A stretch of 64,000 nt of DNA from Maridesulfovibrio frigidus DSM 17176 (GTDB lineage: Bacteria > Desulfobacterota > Desulfovibrionia > Desulfovibrionales > Desulfovibrionaceae). The stretch is taken from positions 558,001 to 622,000 of the forward strand of contig NZ_JONL01000001.1 of NCBI RefSeq assembly GCF_000711735.1, read 5' to 3'. Each line of letters begins with the position of its first letter. Positions within the stretch are counted from its first letter, which is position 1. The position numbers and the translations under genes are program-made. This document shows, in pieces, positions 27,534 to 35,934 of the stretch. Below the pieces are notes generated by a model, which was not told the DNA's origin, ran no database searches, and worked only from the letters and a program-made list of their open reading frames with translations.

Positions 27534-29348
27534 ATGAAAAAAGAACAATTTGGCGCACATGTTGATAAAAACGGAAATTGCACGTTCAGACTATTTGCTC
27601 CACTCATAAAAAACGCTGTAATAACGCTTAATAATGACCCGAACAGCAATTTTATCCTTGATCGCCAGGAAAACGGTTTTCACGAGATTAAGCTCGCTAA
27701 CCTTGCTCCAGATTTATATTATTCATACACACTTGATGGTTCAAAAAATATTCCTGATCCAGCTTCAGCATGGCAACCGGGTGGCCTTAATTCTTCCTCT
27801 GCAATTGTTAATCATCATAATTTTGACTGGGAAGGCGACAATTTTTCCGGCCTTCCTGTTAGAGATATGGTTATATACGAAGCACACGTTGGGACATTCA
27901 GTGATGAAGGAACTTTTGCAGGGCTTACGTCTAAACTTGATCACCTTGCAGAGCTTGGCATCAACACTTTAGAGCTTATGCCAGTCTCCCAATTATCGGG
28001 AACCAGAGGATGGGGGGACGATACTGTTTTCCCATACGCGGTTCATAGCAACTATGGTACGCCAGACGATCTCAAGGCTTTAATTAAAGATTGCCACAAA
28101 CGATCAATAGCCATCATTATAGATGTGGCATTTTGCCAACACTGCTTTGTTGATGATATAATTGAAGCTTATAAACCTTTCTTCAGCGATTCGCACAACA
28201 CAGATTGGGGGAAGGCTCTTAATTTTGACGAGAAATACAGCGACGAAGTTAGAAAGTTCTACATTAACTGCGCCCTGTCTTGGCTTAATGACTACCATGC
28301 AGATGGAATCCGCATCACAAATAGCCACTTGATTAATGATCAACGTCCCGTACATTTTCTCGAAGAACTATCATCGGAAATTAGAAAATTTGAGCAAGAT
28401 AACGATAGAACATGTGTCCTGCTTGTAGATAATAAACACAATTCGCCGCGTCCGGTAATGCCTACGTCTAAAGGAGGCTTCGGAGTCGACGCTCTATGGA
28501 ATGATGACTTCCACCACGCTATGCATTGCCGCTTAACCGGTGATTCCGCAGGGGTATTCTGTGACTATACTTCACCTGAAAAGTTGTTAGCTACCATGCA
28601 ACATGGCTTCGCTTTCAGAGGACAAATTTCCAAATTCCATAAAAGAGTCCATGGCGGAAATAAACACGAACTGCCTGGATCTAAATATATAGTATATTCG
28701 CAAAGCCATACTCAAACCACTACATCTAATGGCGTGCACAGAGAAATTATGGAAAATGGACATGAAGGCGCCAAACTTTGCGCCGGAATGACGATACTTT
28801 CCCCCTACACGCCGATGCTTTTCATGGGCGAAGAATATGGAGAAACGGCTCCTTTTCATTATTTTTCAGATAGCAGCAAATTCCAGTTCCCAGAATCAAT
28901 CAACAATTCTGCTCCGCCAGAAAGAGAGTCCACTTTTACGAAAAGCCGTCTTAATTGGAACAAACTAAGTTCCGACCAAGGTCAGCTGATGTTTAATTTC
29001 TACAAAAAACTATTACAACTGAGGCGTGACAACCCGACATTAAACGAGCCTTGTCACAGCAGATGTCAGGTACAGGAAATTAAGCCAGGTTTAATTCTCA
29101 TAATTCGTAACCCTTCCGCATGCGACCAAAAGTACGTGGCAATTGTTTACAATTTCAACAGAGTCGCAACTGGGGATCATATTGCAAGCTACTTACCTGA
29201 TGGTCCATGGACAATGGAACTGGACAGCGCATCAAGAGCGTATGGAGGCTACGGCCCGCCATTGCAAAAGATAATGCCTAAAAATAGTGCTGTTGAATTA
29301 TCTCCGCTATCCTTCGCATTATATATTCATAGTCCGCTGTCTCTTTGA
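27534..29348 (+). CDS. Malto-oligosyltrehalose trehalohydrolase-like (GH13) protein lacking catalytic residues
   Basis: The fold and order match TreZ: an N-terminal E-set domain (about 1-100), the signature YEAHVGTFSDEGTFAG, then a (beta/alpha)8 barrel with WGDDTVFPYAVHSNYGTPDDLKALI and DALWNDDFHHAMHCRLTG, and a C-terminal beta domain with LFMGEEYGETAPFHYFSD. The three acidic residues that GH13 needs are replaced: the nucleophile position in DGIRIT is Thr262, the acid/base position in LLVDNKHN is Asp299 not Glu, and the third in SHTQ is Thr393. Region I (normally DVVYNH) reads DVAFCQ at 197-202. The frame is intact over 604 codons. It is therefore probably a non-catalytic homologue, perhaps glucan-binding. 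No treY is in view; malQ follows at 29472. Confidence 0.85.
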   Translation: MKKEQFGAHVDKNGNCTFRLFAPLIKNAVITLNNDPNSNFILDRQENGFHEIKLANLAPDLYYSYTLDGSKNIPDPASAWQPGGLNSSSAIVNHHNFDWEGDNFSGLPVRDMVIYEAHVGTFSDEGTFAGLTSKLDHLAELGINTLELMPVSQLSGTRGWGDDTVFPYAVHSNYGTPDDLKALIKDCHKRSIAIIIDVAFCQHCFVDDIIEAYKPFFSDSHNTDWGKALNFDEKYSDEVRKFYINCALSWLNDYHADGIRITNSHLINDQRPVHFLEELSSEIRKFEQDNDRTCVLLVDNKHNSPRPVMPTSKGGFGVDALWNDDFHHAMHCRLTGDSAGVFCDYTSPEKLLATMQHGFAFRGQISKFHKRVHGGNKHELPGSKYIVYSQSHTQTTTSNGVHREIMENGHEGAKLCAGMTILSPYTPMLFMGEEYGETAPFHYFSDSSKFQFPESINNSAPPERESTFTKSRLNWNKLSSDQGQLMFNFYKKLLQLRRDNPTLNEPCHSRCQVQEIKPGLILIIRNPSACDQKYVAIVYNFNRVATGDHIASYLPDGPWTMELDSASRAYGGYGPPLQKIMPKNSAVELSPLSFALYIHSPLSL

Positions 29349-29435
29349 TCAGGATACGGTTTTCCACTAGCTCCGCGGACTAAGTAGCTGGACATATACC
29401 CCCATGTTCTGAGATATGGTTAAGGTATAGTTACT

Positions 29436-29457
29436 GATGCTTGGACAGATAAGCATC
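29436..29457 (+). other. Leader hairpin before malQ
   Basis: GATGCTT (29436-29442) pairs with AAGCATC (29451-29457); AGGAG of malQ follows 4 nt later. It may affect translation or be chance. Confidence 0.3.
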
Positions 29458-29471
29458 AAAAGGAGCTCTCT

Positions 29472-30983
29472 ATGAAACGGTCCAGCGGAATACTTTTACA
29501 TTTTACGTCACTGCCCTCCAGATTCGGAGTTGGAGATCTTGGGCCTGCGGCATATGAATTTGCTGATTTTTTAGCTGAAGCAGGACAAAGATTCTGGCAG
29601 GTTTTGCCTATCACTCCGACTTCGAGCGAACTTTGTAATTCACCTTACTCCGGATTTTCTGCGTTCGCAGCGACCCCTTTGCTTATCAGCCCTGAGCTAA
29701 TGGTTGACTATGGTCTTTTAAAATCGCATGAAATAGAAAAATTCATACTTCCGGACTCAAATAAAGCGGACTTCGATGCAGCTGCACAAGCGAAAGAAAC
29801 TCTTTTGCGAACAGCATTCTCCCGCGTAGCAAATGACTTATTAAATGACCCAGTCTTTTCTAAATTCATATGGGACAATATACACTGGGTTAATGATTTT
29901 GCCCTTTTCACAGCACTCAAACAGCATTTCAACGGCGACAACTGGACCAAGTGGCCTGAAGAGATCCGTGATCGAGCGGAAGACGGAATGAAATATTGGG
30001 GAGAATTTCTCGCGCGCGAAATCTTATTTGTTAAATTTTGTCAGTGGATTTTCTTCCGTCAGTGGGGGCAGCTGCGAGATCATTTAACTGAAATCGGGGT
30101 TGAACTAATAGGTGATATACCGATCTATGTAACGCACGACAGTTCTGATGTCTGGGCAAACCGCGACATTTTCAAACTTGATGAAAACGGAAAGTCACTC
30201 GTAGTGGCAGGCGTTCCGCCAGACTATTTCAGCAAGACAGGACAGCTTTGGGGAAACCCCGTCTTTAACTGGGACGTGCTTGAGCAAGACGAATTCGGAT
30301 GGTGGATTAGCAGGCTTAAACATAATCTTGGTCTATATCACTGGGCAAGGCTCGATCATTTCAGAGGATTTTCCGCATACTGGGAAGTCCCAGCTGATGC
30401 AGAATCAGCAATAGACGGTTACTGGGTCCCAGCTCCGGGACACAAATTATTTGAAAAACTTTCCTGCGAAAAGGGATGCCTGCGAATTATTGCCGAAGAC
30501 CTTGGACACATAACGCCTGATGTTGCTCACCTTAGAGACCGGTTTCAACTGCCGGGTATGAGCATTTTGCAATTTTCATTTGGCAACGACATTGGAGTTT
30601 GCGGTGACGCTCTACACAACCACAGACGTAATTCTGTCGTCTACACAGGAACTCACGACAACAATACGAATCGTGGCTGGTTTAATATTGACGCAGATGA
30701 TGTCAGCCGCAAAAATATGCTGGCATATCTCGGCCACAACTGGATGGATGAATCAAAGGTATCGTGGGAATTGATCAGAATTTTGATGTCTAGTGTAGGA
30801 TGCCTGTGCATCATTCAAGCACAGGATATACTTAATTTAGGCGGGGAAGCCCGTATGAATGTCCCCGGAGAAGCAGATGGCAACTGGGGCTGGAAACTTA
30901 TGCCCGGTCAGCTGACAAGACTCCTTAGGGAGCGTCTGGGAGAAATGACCGAGCTATTCGGCCGCACCAGCCGGATAGATTAA
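29472..30983 (+). CDS. malQ: 4-alpha-glucanotransferase (amylomaltase)
   Basis: GH77 enzyme moving maltosyl and longer chains between alpha-1,4-glucans in the cytoplasm. The 503-residue protein begins with RSSGILLHFTSLPS, typical of the family, and has all catalytic elements: nucleophile Asp in ARLDHFRGF, acid/base Glu in IIAEDLG and the third Asp in GTHDNNTNRGW. AAGGAG lies 6 nt before the ATG. It should work with glycogen phosphorylase (42.9-45.4 kb) in breaking down or remodelling glycogen. Confidence 0.95.
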   Translation: MKRSSGILLHFTSLPSRFGVGDLGPAAYEFADFLAEAGQRFWQVLPITPTSSELCNSPYSGFSAFAATPLLISPELMVDYGLLKSHEIEKFILPDSNKADFDAAAQAKETLLRTAFSRVANDLLNDPVFSKFIWDNIHWVNDFALFTALKQHFNGDNWTKWPEEIRDRAEDGMKYWGEFLAREILFVKFCQWIFFRQWGQLRDHLTEIGVELIGDIPIYVTHDSSDVWANRDIFKLDENGKSLVVAGVPPDYFSKTGQLWGNPVFNWDVLEQDEFGWWISRLKHNLGLYHWARLDHFRGFSAYWEVPADAESAIDGYWVPAPGHKLFEKLSCEKGCLRIIAEDLGHITPDVAHLRDRFQLPGMSILQFSFGNDIGVCGDALHNHRRNSVVYTGTHDNNTNRGWFNIDADDVSRKNMLAYLGHNWMDESKVSWELIRILMSSVGCLCIIQAQDILNLGGEARMNVPGEADGNWGWKLMPGQLTRLLRERLGEMTELFGRTSRID

Positions 30984-30995
30984 CAAACACGATTC

Positions 30996-31032
30996 AGCCC
31001 TCATATAAGAAACCATATGGGGGCTATTTCTT
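30996..31032. terminator. Terminator shared by convergent genes
   Basis: AGCCCTCATAT (30996-31006) pairs with ATATGGGGGCT (31015-31025) with one wobble, then ATTTCTTT. It ends malQ and overlaps the stop of the methyltransferase gene. Confidence 0.75.
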
Positions 31033-31668
31033 TCCTATGTAGTAAAATCCATTGGCGCGATTCCCGTTCATGGTCGTATATACAACCTTCTTGAACTCAA
31101 CAGCTGTAAATATGCTTAGCAATTCTTTAGTACGTTCATCAGAAAAATGACGCAAAATCCCTCCCCCTTCTAATTCAAAAACACCATACGTCCCATGCTT
31201 CTTCTGAAAATGATCATACCTTTCGACATTACGATCATCTGTGTTCAGCAAAAAATCATTAATATAAATGATGCCGCCTGGTTTAAGAACTCTGTATATT
31301 TCGCTCATCACTGAATTCTGATCTTTATCTTCGGGAATACATGTAAGCACAGCAACCAAAAGAGCAGCATCAATCGATGAATCCTCAAAAGGGATTATTC
31401 CAAGATTCATTGGAAGAACATCTAAAGGCCTGCCTTCATCAGCGACTCTGCGCCTCAAAGCCGCAGAAGGCTCAACTCCTTTCACGTCCGTAAAGCCAGC
31501 ATCAAGAAGCTCGGTCATTACGCGCCCGTACCCACATCCAACATCAAGAAGCTTCGCTCCGGCTGAGACATGCTTCTTTAATTCATCCATCTGAACAGGT
31601 GTCGAAAAGTTTTTTAACGATCCTTTCTCTTCCCAATACTTTGCATACTGATCTGACTCTGATTTCAT
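31024..31668 (-). CDS. Class I SAM-dependent methyltransferase
   Basis: A 214-residue methyltransferase of the type-11/25 group. Motif I is LLDVGCGYGRVMTEL, the acidic end of strand 2 is GVEPS, motif II/III is IDAALLVAVLTCIP, and YRVLKPGGIIYINDF is the post-motif. The substrate is unknown. The start may be the ATG at 31668 (GAGAAG nearby) or the one at 31680, which has no ribosome site. It stands alone. Confidence 0.85.
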   Translation of the reverse strand: MKSESDQYAKYWEEKGSLKNFSTPVQMDELKKHVSAGAKLLDVGCGYGRVMTELLDAGFTDVKGVEPSAALRRRVADEGRPLDVLPMNLGIIPFEDSSIDAALLVAVLTCIPEDKDQNSVMSEIYRVLKPGGIIYINDFLLNTDDRNVERYDHFQKKHGTYGVFELEGGGILRHFSDERTKELLSIFTAVEFKKVVYTTMNGNRANGFYYIGKK

Positions 31669-31825
31669 TATTCTTCTCATTTAATAGTAGTTAATTCATT
31701 AAAGTGGAGTCGCAAAATTGTAAACAGACTGTCACCACACTGAGATTCTTTAAAAATAGGCCATGTCTATAATCCCTACAGTCCAAAAAACAATAAATGA
31801 TTGTAAACATCGCATGGAGTGAATC

Positions 31826-32182
31826 ATGAATACGACTCAAAGAACTCTCATTAAAAATCACCTCAAACAAAAACTTGCAGAACTTATCCAACGTACTGAA
31901 AGCCGAGATACAGTTGTTGAAACCTGTGCTGATGACAATGAATATGCTTCTCGCATTAGTGAGCAAAAAATCAACCTTGCTCTTCATATGCGCGAAAGAA
32001 GCCTCATCCATGAAACAGAGGAAACTCTAGGCCGCGTCGATCATTATAACTTTGGCGTATGTAGCGAATGCGAAAAAACAATAGGTATCCCAAGAATCAA
32101 AGCTCACCCGACTACACATCTATGCGTATCCTGTCAGGAGCTCTTAGAAGAGGAAGAAGGACAACTCGCATGGGTTGGCTAA
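31826..32182 (+). CDS. DksA/TraR-family zinc-finger protein
   Basis: A 118-residue coiled-coil protein with a four-cysteine zinc finger: CSEC, 17 residues, CVSC. The N-terminal helices (about 1-75) correspond to the DksA coiled coil that enters the RNA polymerase secondary channel, but the D-x-x-D-A tip motif of E. coli DksA is not evident; the equivalent stretch reads CADDNEYA. It may act on RNA polymerase like TraR or short DksA forms. GGAG lies 6 nt before the ATG. Confidence 0.85.
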   Translation: MNTTQRTLIKNHLKQKLAELIQRTESRDTVVETCADDNEYASRISEQKINLALHMRERSLIHETEETLGRVDHYNFGVCSECEKTIGIPRIKAHPTTHLCVSCQELLEEEEGQLAWVG

Positions 32183-32248
32183 GTACCGACTTAAATAACG
32201 GACAGAGGATAACCACGTAATCTTACCGCTACGGAGAGAGGCGCTTGA

Positions 32249-32719
32249 TCAATCCCTTCCGACAATGCGGGCGGTAGCGCTTGTGATCATAATTTCGATC
32301 ACTTCTACGGCCTTAGCGGAAACAGGATCGATATCACATTGCTTACTGTTAAAATGCTCCATCACGATGTTTAAGGCACCGACCTTTTCTAGATCTTCAA
32401 GGACTCTAGGAACTCCAGTCCCAACTACGGAACGGAATGAACAGCCCCACTTGCACGGCTTGTCGTCGGGCACAACAGCATATGTAGCAATCACGCTGAA
32501 ACCTATTTCCTCTCCCGAAGCCAGCGCTAAAATTTTACGCCCAACCTTGGAAGAATGTATGTATATCGCGCCATTGTTATAACCATAGTTAACCGGCACG
32601 CTGTATAATCCGTCTGCATCTTTTAGTGCAAGATGGATAACATCACCTTCGCTCAAAACTTCAGCGACAACATCCTCATCATCGCTAAAACCTTTCCGAA
32701 GTTTTAATTCCTGACTCAT
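32249..32719 (-). CDS. Pyridoxamine-5'-phosphate-oxidase-like flavoprotein (NimA type)
   Basis: A 156-residue split-barrel FMN protein. IHLALKDADGLYSVPVNYGYNNGAIYIHSS and GRKILALASGEEIGFSVI follow the pattern of the NimA/PNPOx-like family, and the FRSVVGTGVPRVLED segment is the usual later strand. The substrate is unknown; heme or nitro-compound reduction are family possibilities. The ATG at 32719 has GGGGGAG 5 nt upstream; a GTG at 32725 is in frame but would overlap that site. Confidence 0.85.
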   Translation of the reverse strand: MSQELKLRKGFSDDEDVVAEVLSEGDVIHLALKDADGLYSVPVNYGYNNGAIYIHSSKVGRKILALASGEEIGFSVIATYAVVPDDKPCKWGCSFRSVVGTGVPRVLEDLEKVGALNIVMEHFNSKQCDIDPVSAKAVEVIEIMITSATARIVGRD

Positions 32720-32766
32720 AAACACTCCCCCTTTATTCTAGAAGACAAACAGTATAAACAAAGCGA

Positions 32767-33474
32767 ATGTCTACCAAAGCAACACTATCAATTATCATTC
32801 CCGTGTTCAATGAACAATTGCTAATAAATACTTGCATTAATAGTATCAAAGCAAATCTCGGTAGCGATCACGAAATCATCGTTGTAGACGGATCACCAGA
32901 CAGTTCTACAATTGCCAGCATCAATGATAAAAGCATTATATGCGTCTCAAGCTCGGCAGGCCGCGCCATACAAATGAATACAGGAGCAATGATTGCCACG
33001 GGCGACATACTAGTATTTCTTCATGCGGATACAACTTTTCCGCCAAACTCAGCTAGTCTAATTCGTGAAGCTTTAACTCCGCCCGAAGTAGTCGCTGGGG
33101 CCTTCAAACTCAGCTTCGATGACAAATCATTTTTAAGTAAACTGATTGCGTACATGGCAAACATACGGACAGCTTTGGAACGAGTGCCTTATGGAGATCA
33201 AGCTCCATTCATTGATAAGGATACATTCATTACCATTGGAGGCTTTCCTCTTATCCCTATAATGGAAGATGTCGAGTTGTTTCAGGATATAAAGAAAAGA
33301 AAACTAAAAATTATTTTGCTTCAGGAGACTGTAACAACTTCTGCAAGACGATTTAAGCAAACAGGAATGATTTGTGGTTTTTTGCGAAACTGGTTACTCC
33401 GCATACTTCATACATTTGGAGTAAGTCCAATTAATTTAAAGAAAATGTATAAAAATCATGGTGATCGACGGTGA
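32767..33474 (+). CDS. Family 2 glycosyltransferase, rSAM/selenodomain-associated type 2 (TIGR04283-like)
   Basis: A 235-residue GT-A protein. IIIPVFNEQ at the start, EIIVVDGSPD, SAGRAIQMNTGA and ILVFLHADT (metal site) are those of the TIGR04283 group; PYGDQAPFI and IMEDVELF are the later conserved parts. The family is known from neighbourhoods with a radical SAM protein in arsenosugar or related pathways. The next gene overlaps its stop by 4 nt, a coupling typical of this pair. The radical SAM partner is not in the window. Confidence 0.88.
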   Translation: MSTKATLSIIIPVFNEQLLINTCINSIKANLGSDHEIIVVDGSPDSSTIASINDKSIICVSSSAGRAIQMNTGAMIATGDILVFLHADTTFPPNSASLIREALTPPEVVAGAFKLSFDDKSFLSKLIAYMANIRTALERVPYGDQAPFIDKDTFITIGGFPLIPIMEDVELFQDIKKRKLKIILLQETVTTSARRFKQTGMICGFLRNWLLRILHTFGVSPINLKKMYKNHGDRR

Positions 33475-34121
33475 AACAGGCATTGCTTTTCTTTGTAAAA
33501 TTTCCAATAGCAGGCTGCGTAAAATCACGCCTTGGCGACGATATAGGATATGAACTGGCAGCTCGTTATTATTCTGCTTTCGTATTAGATTTATTAGCTA
33601 GAATCGATCGTCATGAGATTGAAACTTACATCTTTTTCGATCCAAATCACTCTGTAGATATTTATGAAAGGTGGCTTGGAAATCGCAAAATGATTCCCCA
33701 GCATGGAAAGGATCTTGGCGAGCGTATGTTTAATGCTTTCGAGGATGCTTTTAAGCTTGGGTACGACAGTTGCGTACTTATAGGAAGTGACTTGCCCGAC
33801 CTTACAGCGCAGGAAATTAATCGTGGAATGGATAGTTTACGGGAACATCCTGCCTGCGTTGGCCCCGCAAAAGACGGTGGATATTTTTTGATTGGATTTC
33901 AGAAAGAAGCTCTAACTAAAGTTCCATTCACAAACATGGAATGGAGCACCCCGAAAGTTTTCACTGAAACAATCACAAAGATCAAATCAGTTGGACTTGA
34001 AGGGTTTATCCTACAAGAACACGCAGATATTGATACAGCGCAAGATCTAGTTCAGCTTATGAAACACAAAGATATTCAAACGGAGTGTCCACACACCTTA
34101 GCAGTATCTATAAAAGAATAA
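33471..34121 (+). CDS. DUF2064 nucleotidyl/glycosyltransferase, rSAM/selenodomain-associated type 1 (TIGR04282-like)
   Basis: A 216-residue GT-A-like protein. FFVKFPIAGCVKSRLG is the usual N-terminal K-x-P-x-x-G-x-x-K-T-R-L type motif; QHGKDLGERM, IGSDLPDLTAQEI (metal-binding Asp) and GPAKDGGYFLIG complete the family set. The start is GTG at 33471, overlapping the TGA of the upstream gene as GTGA, so translation is coupled. The biochemical role is not established. Confidence 0.88.
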   Translation: MKQALLFFVKFPIAGCVKSRLGDDIGYELAARYYSAFVLDLLARIDRHEIETYIFFDPNHSVDIYERWLGNRKMIPQHGKDLGERMFNAFEDAFKLGYDSCVLIGSDLPDLTAQEINRGMDSLREHPACVGPAKDGGYFLIGFQKEALTKVPFTNMEWSTPKVFTETITKIKSVGLEGFILQEHADIDTAQDLVQLMKHKDIQTECPHTLAVSIKE

Positions 34122-34185
34122 GCTCACTCGAATAACTAAACAGCTAAGAACGAAAGGAATAGCTGCTACATGAACTTATTTTTAA

Positions 34186-34452
34186 TTAATAATTTACTAT
34201 ATTAAGACTTTCTAAGCTGCTTGGTTTTCTACGGTAAAATCTTAAGATATCAAATCCTAGGTCGGTAATAATTTCGATATTCCATGCTCCACCGGAACCA
34301 AACCCGCTCATAATTTCTTCGCGAATACCCGTTCTGATATGAAAATCAACTACTCGGGCTGAAGTAGCATCAAGCTGGGCGACAATACCGGGAACAAGCC
34401 CGCAAGTAACAGCTCTCATATCAACAATTTTATTTTTTGTTTCTTTTGTCAT
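34186..34452 (-). CDS. Small protein of unknown function downstream of mnmE
   Basis: An 88-residue soluble protein starting 1 nt after the mnmE stop (ATG at 34452), so it is the last gene of the mnmE transcript. It contains GLVPGIVAQLDATSARVVDFHIRTG-like sequence (positions about 15-40), a Gly-rich GFGSGGAWNIEI and a basic end. The frame extends upstream into mnmE, but the ATG next to the mnmE stop is the sensible start. I do not recognise the family. Confidence 0.6.
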   Translation of the reverse strand: MTKETKNKIVDMRAVTCGLVPGIVAQLDATSARVVDFHIRTGIREEIMSGFGSGGAWNIEIITDLGFDILRFYRRKPSSLESLNIVNY

Positions 34453-34453
34453 T

Positions 34454-35839
34454 TTATTTTCCAACACAGAATTTACTGAAGATTGAATCAAGAATTTCTT
34501 GAGGAGTAATCTCACCTGTTATTTCTGATAGAGCTGAGCACGCTGTCTCAAGTCTAACACCTAGCAAATCATATGGAATGGTCAGATCAATATCTTGAAT
34601 GAGACCATCCAGTTCAGAAAGAGCCTTTTTAAGAGTCGCGGCCTGACGAGAGTTAGGTACAAGCTCATCAGGATCAGGTTCACCGGCCCCTGCTAAAATA
34701 TGCTCACGAATGGATGAAGCAAGTTCGTCGATACCTTGTCCCTTTTTCGCGGAAATTTCAATGACCTCATAACCAGCCGTTGCCATAATATATGAAGGGG
34801 ACGGGGTGGATTGCGGAAGATCAGTTTTGTTTATAACCGCAATGCATTTGCCGCTTTCGGCAGAAAATTCGGGATCAATTTCGGCAAGGTCAAAATCATT
34901 TGACCCGTCAATAATTAAAAGTACGAGATCCGCCTGCTGAGCAAGTTCGCGGCCCATATCAAGACCGGCCTGTTCAACCTTATCGCTTGTTTCGCGAAGT
35001 CCGGCAGTATCTACAACCCGTACCTGCAAGCCGTCTAGGTTCAATGTTTCTTCAATGAAATCTCTTGTGGTTCCGGGGATATCAGTAACAATTGCACGAT
35101 TACGACCTAAAAGAGCATTCAGAAGACTAGACTTACCCGCATTAACTTTACCGGATAAAACGGCCAGACCGCCCTCTCTCCAGGCGCGCGTTCTTTCTAC
35201 TCCAGATAAAATTTCAGAAATATTTTTTACAGCGTCAGTGACTTCAGTTTTCATTTCATCGAGAGGTAGACATTCCAGTTCATCTTCAGGAAAATCAACC
35301 GCCACACATAAATGTGCGCGAAGCACTTCAAGCCTGAGACGAAGTTCTTCTATACGCTTACCAAGTACGCCGGACAACTTAACTCTTGCCAGCTGCGCAG
35401 CACCTTTTGAAGGAGCGTGAATCATTTCCGCAACAGCTTCCGCCTGAGTCAAGTCCATTTTACCATTAAGAAAAGCCCTGAGAGTAAATTCTCCAGGGCG
35501 GGCAAGAGTAGCCCCGCGGGATAATATTTCTCCAAGAACCGCTGCCAGAATTGCCCTGCCGCCATGACAATTAAATTCAACAGTATCTTCCCCGGTATAA
35601 GAACCCGGACCGGGCATAAAAACTGCCAGTACATCATCCAGTTCAACGGAATCAGCATCAAGCAAAGTACCGTAATGCATGGTATATGGCTTGAATCCTG
35701 AGAAGGAATCCTTCGCAGACTTAAACATGGAGTCCGCTATGGATAAAGCCTCATCACCGCAGACACGGATGATCCCAACTCCGCCATCACCAGGTGGCGT
35801 GGCAATCGCAGCAATTGTTCCGGAAGAACTGAGTGACAT
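34454..35839 (-). CDS. mnmE: tRNA uridine-5-carboxymethylaminomethyl modification GTPase
   Basis: With MnmG makes the cmnm5 modification at wobble U34 of some tRNAs. The 461-residue protein has the N-terminal folate-binding domain (TIAAIATPPGDGGVGIIRV, MHYGTL, PGSYTGEDTVEFNCHGG, GRATLARPGEFTLRAFLNGKMDL region), the G domain (LSGKVNAGKSSLLNALL, DIPGTTRD, DTAGLRE, NKTDL) and the C-terminal FCVGK with the catalytic Cys. GGAG lies 7 nt before the ATG. It follows jag after a probable terminator, at the end of the rpmH cluster. Confidence 0.97.
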   Translation of the reverse strand: MSLSSSGTIAAIATPPGDGGVGIIRVCGDEALSIADSMFKSAKDSFSGFKPYTMHYGTLLDADSVELDDVLAVFMPGPGSYTGEDTVEFNCHGGRAILAAVLGEILSRGATLARPGEFTLRAFLNGKMDLTQAEAVAEMIHAPSKGAAQLARVKLSGVLGKRIEELRLRLEVLRAHLCVAVDFPEDELECLPLDEMKTEVTDAVKNISEILSGVERTRAWREGGLAVLSGKVNAGKSSLLNALLGRNRAIVTDIPGTTRDFIEETLNLDGLQVRVVDTAGLRETSDKVEQAGLDMGRELAQQADLVLLIIDGSNDFDLAEIDPEFSAESGKCIAVINKTDLPQSTPSPSYIMATAGYEVIEISAKKGQGIDELASSIREHILAGAGEPDPDELVPNSRQAATLKKALSELDGLIQDIDLTIPYDLLGVRLETACSALSEITGEITPQEILDSIFSKFCVGK

Positions 35840-35861
35840 AAAATTTCTCCATTAACAGATT

Positions 35862-35902
35862 AAAAAATTAACCCCGCAGACATGGTCCACGGGGTTAATT
35901 AA
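35862..35902 (-). terminator. Terminator between jag and mnmE
   Basis: TTAACCCCG (35868-35876) and CGGGGTTAA (35890-35898) form a 9-bp stem; on the minus strand a T6 run follows. It lies 33 nt past the jag stop and so probably lowers or ends read-through into mnmE. Confidence 0.75.
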
Positions 35903-35934
35903 AAGGTCTGTATTCACCGCGTGTAAACTAAGGT

